From positions 6,330,001-6,394,000 of the forward strand of contig NZ_CP051293.1 of NCBI RefSeq assembly GCF_013170805.1: DNA of 64,000 nt, read 5' to 3'. Below are positions 33,913-41,763 of this stretch, one piece after another. The stretch is from Mesorhizobium sp. NZP2077. Lineage in GTDB: Bacteria; Pseudomonadota; Alphaproteobacteria; Rhizobiales; Rhizobiaceae. How positions within the stretch are numbered: the first letter of the stretch is position 1; every line of letters begins with the position of its first letter. A model generated the notes under the pieces. The model saw only the letters and a list, made by a program, of their open reading frames with translations. It made no database searches and had not been told where the DNA came from. Position numbers and translations under genes: made by a program.

Positions 33913-34662
33913 ATGCGTGAATTCACCCCAACCAACGAGCGCAACTCCTCCGGGCGACGCGGCCCGATCTCGCTGTCAGCGACGGCCTGGTTTAGTGTGC
34001 CATGGTCAGTTGCGGCGGGGCTGTTTGTTGCCGTCCTCATTCTTGCCTTCGGCGCGCTTGCGGAAGAAGTCCTGGACGGCGATACCACGGCGTTCGATCT
34101 TGCCGTTCTGTCAGCCTTGCGCAGCGCAGCCGATCCCGCCAATCCAATTGGACCACCGTGGCTTCACGAGGCAGCCCGAGATGTGACGTCCATCGGCAGC
34201 GTGGTATTTCTTGGATTCGTGCTGCTGGCAGGGGTCGGCTATCTGCTTCTGATCCATAAGCGGGCTCTCGCGATCTTGATGGCTGTGTCGGTGGTCGGCG
34301 GTGAATTGCTCAGCACGATCCTCAAGAAGAGCTTTGACCGGCCCAGGCCGGACATACCGCACGTCACGCAAGTGTTCACGGCGAGCTTCCCGAGCGGACA
34401 TGCCATGCTTTCAGCGATCACCTTCCTCACCGTTGGCGCCCTGCTTGCTCGTGCCAACGCCGACCCGCGCGTCAAGGTCTATTTCATGGGTCTCGCTGTC
34501 TTTCTCACCCTGGCTGTTGGCGTGAGTCGCGTCTATCTCGCGGTCCACTATCCCACGGATGTGCTCGCGGGATGGTGCGTCGGTTCCGGCTGGGCAATCC
34601 TGTGTTGGACGGCCGCGTCATGGTTTCAGCCGACCCGCGTCAATCAGGACATCGAGCCTTGA
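33913..34662 (+). CDS. PAP2-family phosphatase
   Basis: The 249-residue product is an integral-membrane PAP2 (type 2 phosphatidic acid phosphatase) with about six helices. The three catalytic motifs are present: KKSFDRPRPD, SFPSGHAM and SRVYLAVHYPTDVLAGW. It probably dephosphorylates a lipid phosphate such as phosphatidic acid or undecaprenyl pyrophosphate. A TTG two codons upstream is open, but the ATG has a GAGG 8 bases before it. It starts an operon with a diacylglycerol kinase and a metallophosphoesterase. Confidence 0.92.
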   Translation: MREFTPTNERNSSGRRGPISLSATAWFSVPWSVAAGLFVAVLILAFGALAEEVLDGDTTAFDLAVLSALRSAADPANPIGPPWLHEAARDVTSIGSVVFLGFVLLAGVGYLLLIHKRALAILMAVSVVGGELLSTILKKSFDRPRPDIPHVTQVFTASFPSGHAMLSAITFLTVGALLARANADPRVKVYFMGLAVFLTLAVGVSRVYLAVHYPTDVLAGWCVGSGWAILCWTAASWFQPTRVNQDIEP

Positions 34663-35597
34663 GGACTTTGGCGCTCATCAACCAAGGGGCGGGCGCCGCC
34701 GCGCGCAGCGACGATATCGACAAGCTCGTCCGTGACGGGTTCGCGAAACGTGGCATCGACGCCGATGTGAAGTTAGTTTCGGGGCGTCAGATCGGCGAGA
34801 TCGCGCAGAGGTTCGTGGCTGAACGCCCGAGATCGGGCGATCGACGAGTGTTGGTTGTCGGTGGTGGCGATGGCACGCTTGGGAGCGCGGCGTCGGCGCT
34901 TGCCGGGACAAAAGTAGCACTGGGCGTCCTGCCGCTAGGCACGCTGAACCACTTCGCCAAGGATCTTGGTCTGCCTATCGAACTCGATGCGGCAATGGAC
35001 GCGATTGCCGCGAATAATCCTGTGACCGTCGATGTCGCCGAGGTGAACGGACGCGTTTTTCTCAACAACTCATCGATTGGCATCTATCCTTTCTTTGTTG
35101 CGAAACGTTCTGCCGAGCAACGGCGTAGCGGGTTGGGCAAGCTCTCAGCTATGGGTCCTGCTCTTGCAAGAACATTCAGGTTCGCATCATGGCAGGCGGT
35201 CCACATTGCCGCGCAAGGTGAGCGCAAGAGACTGCGGACGCCCTGCGTATTCGTCGGCAACAATTTCTACGACCTCGCTGACCTCGGCCGCCGCAAAAAC
35301 CTGTCCTCAAAAGAGCTGTGCGTTTATGTCGTCAAACAGCAATCTTGGTTTGGGCTGGTGCTGATCCCATTGAAGATCGCATTCGGTCTGATCGATTCAG
35401 CTCGCGACGTGGAATTGTTTCGCACAAAAACACTGGAGATCACCTCGCATCGAACCACCATGCTGGTCTCGCTGGACGGAGAAGCCGTCCATATGAAGAT
35501 GCCCCTGAAATTCAGGATCCGCCCAGCTGCGCTGAGGGTTCTTTCGCCTGGCCCAAGCGGGCGATCAGTGACCAGCCCTGCCGGAGCGAATTGGTGA
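34659..35597 (+). CDS. Diacylglycerol kinase family lipid kinase
   Basis: The 312-residue product has the DAGK catalytic domain: INQGAGAAARSDDIDKLVRD, the nucleotide motif VVGGGDGTLGSAASAL, and PLGTLNHFAKDLGLP. The C-terminal domain contains SLDGEAVHMKMPLKFRIRPA. The best start is TTG 34659, which overlaps the PAP2 stop (TTGA) and is preceded by AGGA at 8-9 bases. An upstream ATG at 34572 would add 29 residues of out-of-family sequence read through PAP2. Paired with a PAP2 phosphatase, it could cycle a lipid phosphate. Confidence 0.9.
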   Translation: MRTLALINQGAGAAARSDDIDKLVRDGFAKRGIDADVKLVSGRQIGEIAQRFVAERPRSGDRRVLVVGGGDGTLGSAASALAGTKVALGVLPLGTLNHFAKDLGLPIELDAAMDAIAANNPVTVDVAEVNGRVFLNNSSIGIYPFFVAKRSAEQRRSGLGKLSAMGPALARTFRFASWQAVHIAAQGERKRLRTPCVFVGNNFYDLADLGRRKNLSSKELCVYVVKQQSWFGLVLIPLKIAFGLIDSARDVELFRTKTLEITSHRTTMLVSLDGEAVHMKMPLKFRIRPAALRVLSPGPSGRSVTSPAGANW

Positions 35598-36406
35598 GAA
35601 ATCTCGTCCATCTCTCGGATCTGCATTTCGGAAAAGCAGACAACCAACTTGTGAAGGCCATCGCTGCGGAGGTGCGCGCAATCGCTCCAGATTTGCTTGT
35701 CGTTTCAGGGGATCTGACGCAACGCGCCCGCAGACATGAATTCCTGCAGGCGCGAGCGTTTCTCGACTCCCTTCCTGGCCCTCGCCTTGTGGTTCCTGGC
35801 AACCACGATGTCCCGCTCTGGAATGTCTTTGCCCGTGCCCTCGCGCCTCTGTCTCGGTACAAGCGCTACATCGAGGCGGACATTGATCCGTTTTACGCCG
35901 ACAGCGAAGTCGCTGTCGTCGGGATCAACACGGCCCGGTCCCTGACAATCAAGGACGGCAGGATCAATGTCCGTCAGCTTGGGGCGGCGGCTGAAAAATT
36001 CGCACATTTGTCCGATGACATTACCCGGATAGTCGTCACCCATCATCCGTTCGAGGGACTGGATGTCGAAGCCGACGATGGCATCGTCGGTCGAGCAAGT
36101 CTTGCAATGAACGCCTTCTCGCGTAGCGACGTCGACATCATATTGTCTGGCCATCAGCATGTTCATCGCGCCGGTTCGAGCGCCCGGCGCTATCTTATCG
36201 ACGGCTATGCGGCATTGCTTATTCAAGCGGGAACGGCGGTGTCATCGCGACTTCGCCAGGGCGCAAATTCGTTCAACATTATTTGCATCGATCGTCCGGA
36301 AATATCCGTGGAATGTCGAGGCTGGCGGTCTCCGCAGGGCGGGTTCGAAACCTCGGCGAGATATTCCTTTCGGCATGGCCCAGACGGATGGCGCCTGCTT
36401 GATTAG
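35594..36406 (+). CDS. Metallophosphoesterase
   Basis: The 270-residue product is a calcineurin-like metallophosphoesterase with all metal motifs: HLSDLHFG, VVSGDLTQRA, VPGNHDVPL, VVTHHPFEG and LSGHQHVHRAG. The GTG at 35594 overlaps the kinase stop (GTGA) and begins MRNLVHLSDLHFG, as expected for this family; upstream reading is through the previous gene. The three-gene set PAP2-DAGK-phosphoesterase is compact and probably co-transcribed from the EcfG-type promoter. Confidence 0.92.
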   Translation: MRNLVHLSDLHFGKADNQLVKAIAAEVRAIAPDLLVVSGDLTQRARRHEFLQARAFLDSLPGPRLVVPGNHDVPLWNVFARALAPLSRYKRYIEADIDPFYADSEVAVVGINTARSLTIKDGRINVRQLGAAAEKFAHLSDDITRIVVTHHPFEGLDVEADDGIVGRASLAMNAFSRSDVDIILSGHQHVHRAGSSARRYLIDGYAALLIQAGTAVSSRLRQGANSFNIICIDRPEISVECRGWRSPQGGFETSARYSFRHGPDGWRLLD

Positions 36407-36814
36407 CGCAGATCAATTCTGTTTTAGGGGAAGTGCCCCTTACCTGAATTCACGTCGCCGTTCAGCCAGAACGCCGCCCCCTGAGACGACCAGCAAGCGG
36501 CTTTCGACCACTTCCTGAAAGCAGACACTTACCGGCACGACGACGGTGCGCAGGTCCCTCGGAGCATTCTTGCGGGCCTCCTGCGACCACCTATTCGATC
36601 GATCCGATCCTTCGCCGGTTCCAAAAGATTTGTGTTACGCCCCCGCACTGCGCCCGTTCTGAATGCTCTATTTTTTCCCTTCTCCCTGGAAAGCAACACA
36701 CGCCGAGCGCAGCGCCACACGGTGCAAATGTGTGAGGGTTGGCGTGGGTCGATGGATCAAAAGCCTCTGTGGCGCATTTAAGCTTCGGCTAATAGTGGCC
36801 TCAGGAGAGAACCA
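36407..36814. other. Intergenic region, nothing recognised
   Basis: This 408-bp region between the phosphoesterase and a lipoprotein gene has no supported gene. A ribosome-binding AGGAG precedes the next start (36815). No promoter of EcfG type was found. Confidence 0.4.
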
Positions 36815-37078
36815 ATGAAGAAGACGCTGCTCATTTTGAGTCTACTCATTCCGCTCGCTGCATGCTCCCGCACAGAACAAGGCGCTGCCGTCGGTGGCTT
36901 GGGTGGCGCAGCTATAGGCGCAGCAGTGGCGGGCGACCCGGTGCAGGGGGCGGTCGTTGGCGGCGCGGTTGGAGCCCTAGCCGGGGCGGTCATCGGGCAC
37001 GCCAGCGAAGCAGGCCAGTGCAGATATCGCGATCGGCATGGCCGCGTTTACGTTGCACGGTGCCCAGACGGATACTGA
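36815..37078 (+). CDS. Glycine-zipper lipoprotein (paralogue of 31967-32287)
   Basis: The 87-residue product has a lipoprotein signal peptide (MKKTLLILSLLIPLAAC), a glycine zipper (GAAVGGLGGAAIGAAVAGDP, GAVVGGAVGALAGAVIG) and the C-terminus CRYRDRHGRVYVARC, nearly the same as CRYQDRYGRIYTAPC of the other copy. It probably sits in the outer membrane. An AGGAGAG site precedes the ATG. Confidence 0.82.
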   Translation: MKKTLLILSLLIPLAACSRTEQGAAVGGLGGAAIGAAVAGDPVQGAVVGGAVGALAGAVIGHASEAGQCRYRDRHGRVYVARCPDGY

Positions 37079-37155
37079 TCTCAACCGGACGGATACTGAT
37101 CTCAAGGCGCGTGGTCCTATCCGATCGCGGCGCCGTGTCGGGGTAGGACAAGTGA

Positions 37156-37791
37156 ATGGCACAAAAGATCAAGATACTGCTGGGTTTCTGGTTTGCCATT
37201 GTCAGCGCTGCCGCGATAAACGTCGAACTTACGACCGCGGTCTTGGCCGCGTCTGTAGATGCAAAGACGATCGCCGATCACTTCTCATCGGTAAAGTCCA
37301 TGTCCGGGGACTTTGTCCAGTCGGGCCCAAGAGCGGAAATGACCAGCGGCAGATTCTTTCTGCAGCGGCCGGGGAGGATCAGGTTCAACTATGCAGGCCA
37401 ATCAGGGGTAAGCGTCATCGCAGATGGCAAATCCCTGGTGGTCTATAACAAGAAGCTGAAGACATCGCGGCTTTATGCTCTTTCGAAGACGCCGCTCAAG
37501 TTGCTCCTCGACAACAAGGTCGACTTCTCCGGCCGTCGCCTCAAAAGCATCAGAGACGAGGGTGCTCAAATTGTTGTTAAGCTGGCTGACAAGTCGGTGT
37601 TCGGCAATTCGAACATCAGCATGGTGTTTGACAGGAAGTCGCTCGATCTGCGCAGATGGAGCCTCACCGACGAAAAGGGCCTTACCACGACGGTCACTAT
37701 AACCAACGTCAAGCAGGGCGTTCCCGTTCCTGCGAACACCTTCACGATCGACTATGCAGCAAACCGGGAATTCAACACCACAACCAAATAG
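37156..37791 (+). CDS. LolA-like outer-membrane lipoprotein carrier protein
   Basis: The 211-residue product has a signal peptide (residues about 1-32), then IADHFSSVKSMSGDFVQSGP, RFFLQRPGRIRFNYAG and VSVIADGKSLVVYNKKLKTS, typical of the LolA fold, and a LolA-like end VPVPANTFTIDYA. It would carry lipoproteins or a lipid across the periplasm. Its place right after a lipoprotein gene (77-base gap) fits. It may be a paralogue and not the housekeeping lolA. Confidence 0.85.
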   Translation: MAQKIKILLGFWFAIVSAAAINVELTTAVLAASVDAKTIADHFSSVKSMSGDFVQSGPRAEMTSGRFFLQRPGRIRFNYAGQSGVSVIADGKSLVVYNKKLKTSRLYALSKTPLKLLLDNKVDFSGRRLKSIRDEGAQIVVKLADKSVFGNSNISMVFDRKSLDLRRWSLTDEKGLTTTVTITNVKQGVPVPANTFTIDYAANREFNTTTK

Positions 37792-37941
37792 TCGGCAGCG
37801 CGACCGTCGGAAGCGGGTCACGCTCGCCTGCGTCGCTGGCGGCAGCAATGGCCGAGTAAACAGAGAGGCTGCCCTTGGCAAAAGGACCGGATTGAGATCA
37901 AGATAGACGGCTGGAATCGGCATTTTTAGGGAGGAAGTGTC

Positions 37942-38349
37942 ATGCCTAAGGTTTCGGATCTTTTCTTTAAGACAGCTATTGTGTGGCTCATTGTGGGGAT
38001 CGGGGCCGGCCTCCAAATGGCGATCTCAGGCGACCACGGCGCCTTTCCGGCACATGCCCACATCAATCTTCTCGGATGGGTCACAAGCGCAATCTTCGGC
38101 GGGTATTACGCCCTTAACCCGGCAAAGGCGGCGCGGAAAATCGCGATGATCCAATACGGCCTCTATAATGTCGGCTTGGTTGTGATGCTACCGGCACTAT
38201 ATCTGATGCTCCAAGGCAATACCGCTCTTGAGCCGATCGTCGCTGTCGGTTCGCTAATCGTGGCTGCAGCCGTGTTGATGTTTGCGTTCGTCGTTTTCTC
38301 AAGTGCAAGCGCGCGTTTGGCGTCTGAATTATCGTCTGCCACGCGCTGA
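37942..38349 (+). CDS. Small four-helix membrane protein, heme-copper-oxidase-like fragment family
   Basis: The 135-residue product has four hydrophobic segments (about residues 8-27, 42-58, 68-90, 100-122). The motif HAHINLLGWVTSAIFGGYYA resembles a helix of heme-copper oxidase/NorB-type subunits where histidines bind heme. I cannot name a function with confidence. A GGGAGG lies 9 bases before the ATG. Confidence 0.65.
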   Translation: MPKVSDLFFKTAIVWLIVGIGAGLQMAISGDHGAFPAHAHINLLGWVTSAIFGGYYALNPAKAARKIAMIQYGLYNVGLVVMLPALYLMLQGNTALEPIVAVGSLIVAAAVLMFAFVVFSSASARLASELSSATR

Positions 38350-38517
38350 GGCAAAAAGCTTGTCACCGCGAAGGTAGCCGGCTTGTGAAGCGGAGAATAA
38401 TTCCGCCAACCAGCACAGTTGGGCGCTGTATTAGACCCGGCGCGACGCCGCGTGAAATTTTCCGACTGGCACGATACGGTTTCGAAGGGCCCCGTTGTCG
38501 CCCCAGACCGATCAACG

Positions 38518-39537
38518 TCATCTGTCCCTGTCGGCTTGGAAACGCCGAAGGCTGAGCATAAGAGCGGTCATCGTTGCGCTCGCGCACGCCACCGCCAAGA
38601 ACGTGATAACGCCGGCGGAGGGAGAAGTTTGCTCTGAGCGAATTGGGATATGTTCTGCTGACAACGGACTATCAACCAATGCCTCCAGGTCCGCCCTGCT
38701 GCCGTGCCGAATGGAATAGGCCCGCGTGAACTCGGCGCCGAGGAGAAAAATTTCCGATGAGTAGTAAACCCACAGGAGGATGACGAGCAGCCCACCGGCA
38801 GCCCCGTATGAGGAGGCAATCGCGCTGGTACCGATATACCATCCGATAAGCGACTTCCCGAGCGTAAACAGGGCGGCGGTTAGAACAGCGCCGATCCCCA
38901 CATCGCGCCATTCGAGTGTTCGATCGGGTAAAACTTTGTAGATTGCTGCGAACATCACCGAGATCAGGACAAACGAAACGACAGCGTTGATCACGCCGAG
39001 GACAATTGTACCAAACGGCAGCAGAGCGTTGATGATATTTCCCAAGGCCGAGATCGCTGCGCTGGCAACGAGAGACACGAGCAACATGAAACCGAGCGCG
39101 GCGACCAAACCCAGACTTGCCGCACGCGCCCGGACCAAACGCGAGAACGAACTTCCCTGAGGGTCAACTTTCCATATGGTGTTCAGCGATTGCTGCATTT
39201 CGCCAAAAACGCCCGATGCAGCCACCAACAATGTGATTGCTCCGATAACCGCGGCCCAGGTTCCGGATAATTTATTCGAGGCACTCTGCAGGGCGGTCTG
39301 GAGGAGATCGGCACTTTCCGGCCCCATCAGTCCGGAGATCTGAGCAGACAAAGCCAATTGTGCAGCCTCCCGACCGAAGACGAGGCCTGCAATAGCGACC
39401 ACGATCAGCAAGATTGGAGCCAAGGAGGTGGTGGCGTAAAAAGCCATGGCCGCGCCATGGCTAAGAGCATTGTCGTTGACGAACCCTACTGTGCTCTCTT
39501 TGACCAGGTCCCAAATCTTTGTGATCGCGGATCGCAT
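38518..39537 (-). CDS. YihY/BrkB-family inner-membrane protein
   Basis: The 339-residue product (from ATG 39537) is a six-helix YihY/virulence factor BrkB protein. Characteristic text includes NDNALSHGAAMAFYATTSLA, APILLIVVAIAGLVFGREAA, TIWKVDPQGSSFSRLVRARA and LLWVYYSSEIFLLGAEFTRA. A TTG start 12 codons upstream (39573) is open, but a near-consensus EcfG promoter overlaps it (39572-39596), so the later ATG is more likely. Function of the family is not settled. Confidence 0.9.
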   Translation of the reverse strand: MRSAITKIWDLVKESTVGFVNDNALSHGAAMAFYATTSLAPILLIVVAIAGLVFGREAAQLALSAQISGLMGPESADLLQTALQSASNKLSGTWAAVIGAITLLVAASGVFGEMQQSLNTIWKVDPQGSSFSRLVRARAASLGLVAALGFMLLVSLVASAAISALGNIINALLPFGTIVLGVINAVVSFVLISVMFAAIYKVLPDRTLEWRDVGIGAVLTAALFTLGKSLIGWYIGTSAIASSYGAAGGLLVILLWVYYSSEIFLLGAEFTRAYSIRHGSRADLEALVDSPLSAEHIPIRSEQTSPSAGVITFLAVACASATMTALMLSLRRFQADRDR

Positions 39538-39571
39538 TGTGAGTCCGAAGGCTTTGACGGCGTCCGTTAGC

Positions 39572-39596
39572 AATGCGCCAGAACTGCCAATGTTCC
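39572..39596 (-). promoter_or_regulatory. EcfG-like promoter of the brkB-type gene (one mismatch)
   Basis: On the minus strand GGAAC (39596-39592), 16 bases, then CATT (39575-39572) instead of CGTT. The spacing is ideal and it lies upstream of the chosen start, but the -10 has one mismatch. Confidence 0.4.
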
Positions 39597-39650
39597 GGCC
39601 GCACTGCCCGTTGATTTATCAACGGCATGGGACCCGTCGGTCCTGCTCTC

Positions 39651-40310
39651 TCATTGCTGATCGCCGCCGTCCTTCGCGCCATCGAAATAATCGCTGAACG
39701 CAGCCATAAGAGCCAACAACGCGGCAGTGTATCTGGCGAAGCCGAACGCCTGCGCCGCCGCCAGTTTTGCGCCGCGCGAATGCTGGCTAACAAATTCGGC
39801 AGCGGCATTCTGGACTTCTTCTCCCGCTTTCCCGAATAACTCGCGCTCCTTGTCGGTCGGCTTGAACGACCGGCCGATAACATGGCCGATGAACAGTCCT
39901 CCTGCGGAACCGGCGAGCACCTTTGCTCGGGCCATATTGGTGATGGCCTTTCGCGGGGTCTCCATATCAGGAAGCGAGCGAACCGCGTGCGTCCCCCCGT
40001 TCAGTGTTTTGGCGTCCGGCGCAGGAATACTGCCGACACCATTGCCGCCTTCGCCACTTCTTCTGCCTGCATCAAAAAACGCCACAGCTCCCAAGGCGAC
40101 CGCCGCGGCTGCGCCGCCGTTTTCCTTTATGGCGTTTGAGACGCCACCAAAGACCCCGGCCACCTTGTCCTTTGCGTACCGCGTCGTCACGTCAACCAAG
40201 TGGCCGGGTTGCAGGCGACGGCTTATTTCGGCGACGGGCGCAAACAGGGCCTGCCGTTCGGCCCGGCTTCTCGCCATGATCTCGCCCAGCTCATCGTTGC
40301 GTGGTGCCAT
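39651..40310 (-). CDS. Hypothetical protein, third gene of the ndi-holin operon
   Basis: The 219-residue product starts MAPRNDELGEIMARSRAERQ, followed by amphipathic helices (LVDVTTRYAKDKVAGVFGGV), an alanine/glycine-rich segment AAAAVALGAVAFFDAG and a second small-residue membrane stretch VLAGSAGGLFIGHVIGRSF. It resembles proteins usually encoded next to phage_holin_3_6 genes (DUF3618-like). Its start overlaps the stop of the holin-like gene by 20 bases. Confidence 0.7.
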   Translation of the reverse strand: MAPRNDELGEIMARSRAERQALFAPVAEISRRLQPGHLVDVTTRYAKDKVAGVFGGVSNAIKENGGAAAAVALGAVAFFDAGRRSGEGGNGVGSIPAPDAKTLNGGTHAVRSLPDMETPRKAITNMARAKVLAGSAGGLFIGHVIGRSFKPTDKERELFGKAGEEVQNAAAEFVSQHSRGAKLAAAQAFGFARYTAALLALMAAFSDYFDGAKDGGDQQ

Positions 40311-40704
40311 AGCGTATCCCCTGCTTCAATGCAGCCAGATCGCTGCGGACCTGGTTTACAGTCTCGATAGGTGTGATGGTCCATCCAACGAGTGCTCTTT
40401 TGGCCAAGTAGAGCGAAAGCACACCTGCGCCTATCAAGATCATCCCGACTGTGAGACAGGCAAACATAGCGCCGATACCCAGAGAGATCATCGCCAGGAT
40501 CAGGAACTGGACCAGGGCGAAAGCTCCCAAGACGAAGAGGATGGCCGCTGCCAGCCCGCATACGCCTGACGACACGATGGTCGACATCTTGCTCCGCATT
40601 TCCGCCTCAAGCAGGCGCAAATCCAGACGCATCAACGATGCGAATTTCGCGATCGCTTCGTCGACGATGCTGCCGAAGGGTCGGCGATCGATACCCTCAT
40701 CCAT
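40291..40704 (-). CDS. Phage_holin_3_6-like (DUF1469) membrane protein
   Basis: The 137-residue product has an N-terminal amphipathic helix (GSIVDEAIAKFASLMRLDLR, LLEAEMRSK) and two membrane segments (VSSGVCGLAAAILFVLGAFA and ALVQFLILAMISLGIG...MILIGAGVLSLYL). This is the actinobacterial/proteobacterial holin-superfamily III type, usually a stress-related membrane protein and not a phage holin. It lies 14 bases after the upstream ndi-like gene. Confidence 0.8.
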   Translation of the reverse strand: MDEGIDRRPFGSIVDEAIAKFASLMRLDLRLLEAEMRSKMSTIVSSGVCGLAAAILFVLGAFALVQFLILAMISLGIGAMFACLTVGMILIGAGVLSLYLAKRALVGWTITPIETVNQVRSDLAALKQGIRYGTTQR

Positions 40705-40718
40705 CTGAGCAGCCTCTC

Positions 40719-41225
40719 TCAGGACCGATCCGAACTGCGCATGAAGCGGGTCAGCATCACTCCGGCGAGGATCCCCACTCCAAAGAACGCCGCCGGTTGG
40801 CGCTGCGCGAATTTCGTAACGGAGTCGAATAGCTCACCGACGTTGCGATCTCTGATGTCGGTCGAAATCCGTTCCACACCTTCGGCCGCGCTGCGGACCA
40901 TGCCCGCGACTTGGGGCGATTGCTTTTCAATGCCGTCAGCGGCTTCCTTTACGGAGTGCGCGATGTTGGCAATGGCATCGGCGCCGGCGGTCTTGTTCGA
41001 CTCGACAGCCTCCTTGAACGCGCCGGCCGCGTCGGAAGCCACAGAGCCGGCATACTCCCTGGCGTCGTTCGATACAGAGGCCGCAGCACTCTTCAGGTGG
41101 TTCGCGGTCTCGGAAGCGCTCGTCTTCAACTTGCTGAGCGCTTCCTTGCTGTTACCGGCACCTTTGTCGTCAGCTTGCCATTCATTCCCGGACCCGGGGA
41201 AGTTGTTTGTGTCTGGCGTGTTCAT
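40719..41225 (-). CDS. Nutrient-deprivation-induced (Ndi)-like / DUF883-like stress protein
   Basis: The 168-residue product is rich in Ala, Ser, Glu and Lys, with long amphipathic repeats (SETANHLKSAAASVSNDARE, DAIANIAHSVKEAADGIEKQ) and a C-terminal anchor QRQPAAFFGVGILAGVMLTR. Rhizobial homologues are annotated as nutrient-deprivation-induced protein, and the C-terminus resembles the ElaB/DUF883 group. First gene of the three-gene operon; an EcfG-like promoter is 29 bases upstream. Confidence 0.75.
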   Translation of the reverse strand: MNTPDTNNFPGSGNEWQADDKGAGNSKEALSKLKTSASETANHLKSAAASVSNDAREYAGSVASDAAGAFKEAVESNKTAGADAIANIAHSVKEAADGIEKQSPQVAGMVRSAAEGVERISTDIRDRNVGELFDSVTKFAQRQPAAFFGVGILAGVMLTRFMRSSDRS

Positions 41226-41253
41226 GATGTTTCACTCCTGTTGATTGGGAGTG

Positions 41254-41278
41254 AACTTCGACACTAGCCGGCGGTTCC
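41254..41278 (-). promoter_or_regulatory. EcfG-like promoter of the ndi-holin operon
   Basis: On the minus strand GGAAC (41278-41274), exactly 16 bases, then AGTT (41257-41254), one mismatch to CGTT. It lies 29 bases before the ndi-like start codon. Confidence 0.55.
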
Positions 41279-41763
41279 TGCCTCTGCAGAATATTCCTGC
41301 TTGTTCCCTGCTGGACCTCCTTCCGGCGCCGAAGTCAGTCCGGCTGGTCGCTCGCCCATCCGTTTGTCGAACTGCAATCTCTCGATTTGATCCGAGATGA
41401 GCGAATGGACCGTCGACCATTCGCGGCGCGAATGGCATCAGAGCGGGCCAGACCTTTCACACCAATCATGACCTTTCCTCCGATCTGACATGCTCGACTC
41501 TTTTGGCGGCTTAGCTACAGGCCAGACGGCCTGGCAGCCCCGGCGTTGGATCATCTATCGCTTCGTTACGTTGCATGTCTCCGGTCAGGGGATCCACCAT
41601 GCGCAACGACCGAAGCGCGAAAATCTAACAGCGCGCGTACGCGATCTGGCAGCGGGAATGTGGCCCGGAGGAAAGAAGCGGCGCGGAGCTTGGCCGTCGG
41701 AAATCTGAATTTCACCAAGTAGGAAATTCGTACCGCGCATTGCCAACCGGCATCCTCATGCCG
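41279..41763. other. Intergenic region, no supported gene
   Basis: About 485 bp between the ndi promoter and the stop of the hybrid kinase gene. Only short frames with no motif on both strands. A strong terminator hairpin for the kinase operon was not seen. Confidence 0.4.
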
